Source: Clostridiales bacterium
Lineage (GTDB): Bacteria > Bacillota > Clostridia > Monoglobales > Firm-18
Assembly (NCBI GenBank): GCA_031255355.1
Contig: JAIRSR010000222.1
Coordinates: 1 to 5,518 of the forward strand
DNA length: 5,518 nucleotides
Direction: 5' to 3'
Position 1 is the first letter of the stretch; every line of letters starts with the position of its first letter. Under the pieces are notes generated by a model that searched no databases, was not told the DNA's origin, and worked only from the letters and a program-made list of their open reading frames with translations. The translations under genes were made by a program, and so were the position numbers. Positions 5,331 to 5,518 of this stretch are shown piece by piece.

Positions 5331-5354
5331 ATGGTACCGTACTACGAACCATAA
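5331..5354 (+). CDS. Possible leader peptide (7 residues) upstream of pflB
   Basis: The frame ATG to TAA encodes MVPYYEP. What makes it worth listing is a ribosome site, AGGGGGTG (5315-5322), at a workable distance before the ATG and of the same type as that of pflB itself (AGGGGG, 5378-5383). It lies wholly inside the pflB leader and ends 35 bases before the pflB ATG. The peptide is not enriched for one amino acid in the way of classic attenuators, though it has two Tyr and two Pro in seven residues; such Pro-containing contexts can slow ribosomes. It may be chance. Confidence 0.3.
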   Translation: MVPYYEP

Positions 5355-5389
5355 ACCAAAAGTTTGCAAGCCTACAGAGGGGGTTTTTC

Positions 5390-5518
5390 ATGAGTTGGGA
5401 AAATTTCACCGGGGGAACGTGGCAGAATACAATAGATGTGCGTGATTTTATCCGGCGCAACTACACGCCGTACAGCGGCGGCGAGGGGTTTTTAAGCGGC
5501 GCGACAGGGCGCACTGCC
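5390..5518 (+). CDS. pflB: Pyruvate formate-lyase (formate C-acetyltransferase), N-terminal part
   Basis: Only the first 43 codons are inside the window, but they are diagnostic: WQNTIDVRDF followed by RRNYTPY and a FLSGATGRT segment matches the start of the glycyl-radical enzyme PflB (typically DVRDFIQ.NYTPY.GD..FL.G.T..T). The full enzyme is about 750 residues, converts pyruvate and CoA to acetyl-CoA and formate in anaerobes, and needs activation by the radical-SAM enzyme PflA, which usually lies next door and may be beyond the right edge. The ATG at 5390 follows AGGGGG (5378-5383) with six bases spacing. The 105-nt leader with promoter, palindrome, hairpin and small ORF suggests a regulated, highly expressed gene. 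Other glycyl-radical family members (diol or glycerol dehydratases, choline lyase) do not share this N-terminus as closely. Confidence 0.93.
   Translation, partial: MSWENFTGGTWQNTIDVRDFIRRNYTPYSGGEGFLSGATGRTA

Overview
The window looks like an ordinary chromosomal stretch from a fermentative, anaerobic Firmicutes-type bacterium, probably of the Clostridia. Genes are fairly GC-rich (many GCG, CGC and GGC codons) and gaps are AT-rich. Shine-Dalgarno sites are strong (GAGGAG, AAGGGAG, AGGGGG), promoters are sigma-A-like, and the last gene is pyruvate formate-lyase. No mobile element, CRISPR array, tRNA, rRNA or phage gene was seen. The organism call is an inference from gene content and signal style.

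Layout: (1) 27-386, an unrecognised small protein, possibly continuing from upstream. (2) An extended -10 promoter, a roughly 100-nt structured leader, then ilvE (branched-chain amino acid aminotransferase), overlapped by ATGA with an IscR-like Rrf2 regulator. (3) A GDSL/SGNH esterase resembling intracellular acetylxylan esterases, with its own extended -10 promoter. (4) A long inverted repeat, then a hemolysin III / PAQR-like membrane protein whose best start is a rare ATT codon. (5) A convergent aldo/keto reductase on the minus strand, with a near-consensus promoter, overlapping the hemolysin III gene by 19 bp. (6) A class 3 lipase on the plus strand, divergent from the reductase. (7) A long, well-marked 5' leader (promoter with a palindrome, hairpin, seven-residue upstream ORF) and the first 43 codons of pflB.

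The clearest functional unit is ilvE plus the Rrf2 regulator, which are translationally coupled. The regulator keeps the three IscR cluster cysteines (C92, C98, C104), so branched-chain amino acid metabolism may be tied to iron-sulfur or redox state. The esterase, hemolysin III protein, reductase and lipase do not form an obvious pathway. pflB has a layout suited to regulation by anaerobiosis or translation.

No multi-gene system that looks undescribed was found. The points most worth following up are the ilvE leader with mutually exclusive helices, the pflB leader with its upstream ORF, and two genes whose best ribosome-binding sites point at non-ATG codons (ATT and ATA).
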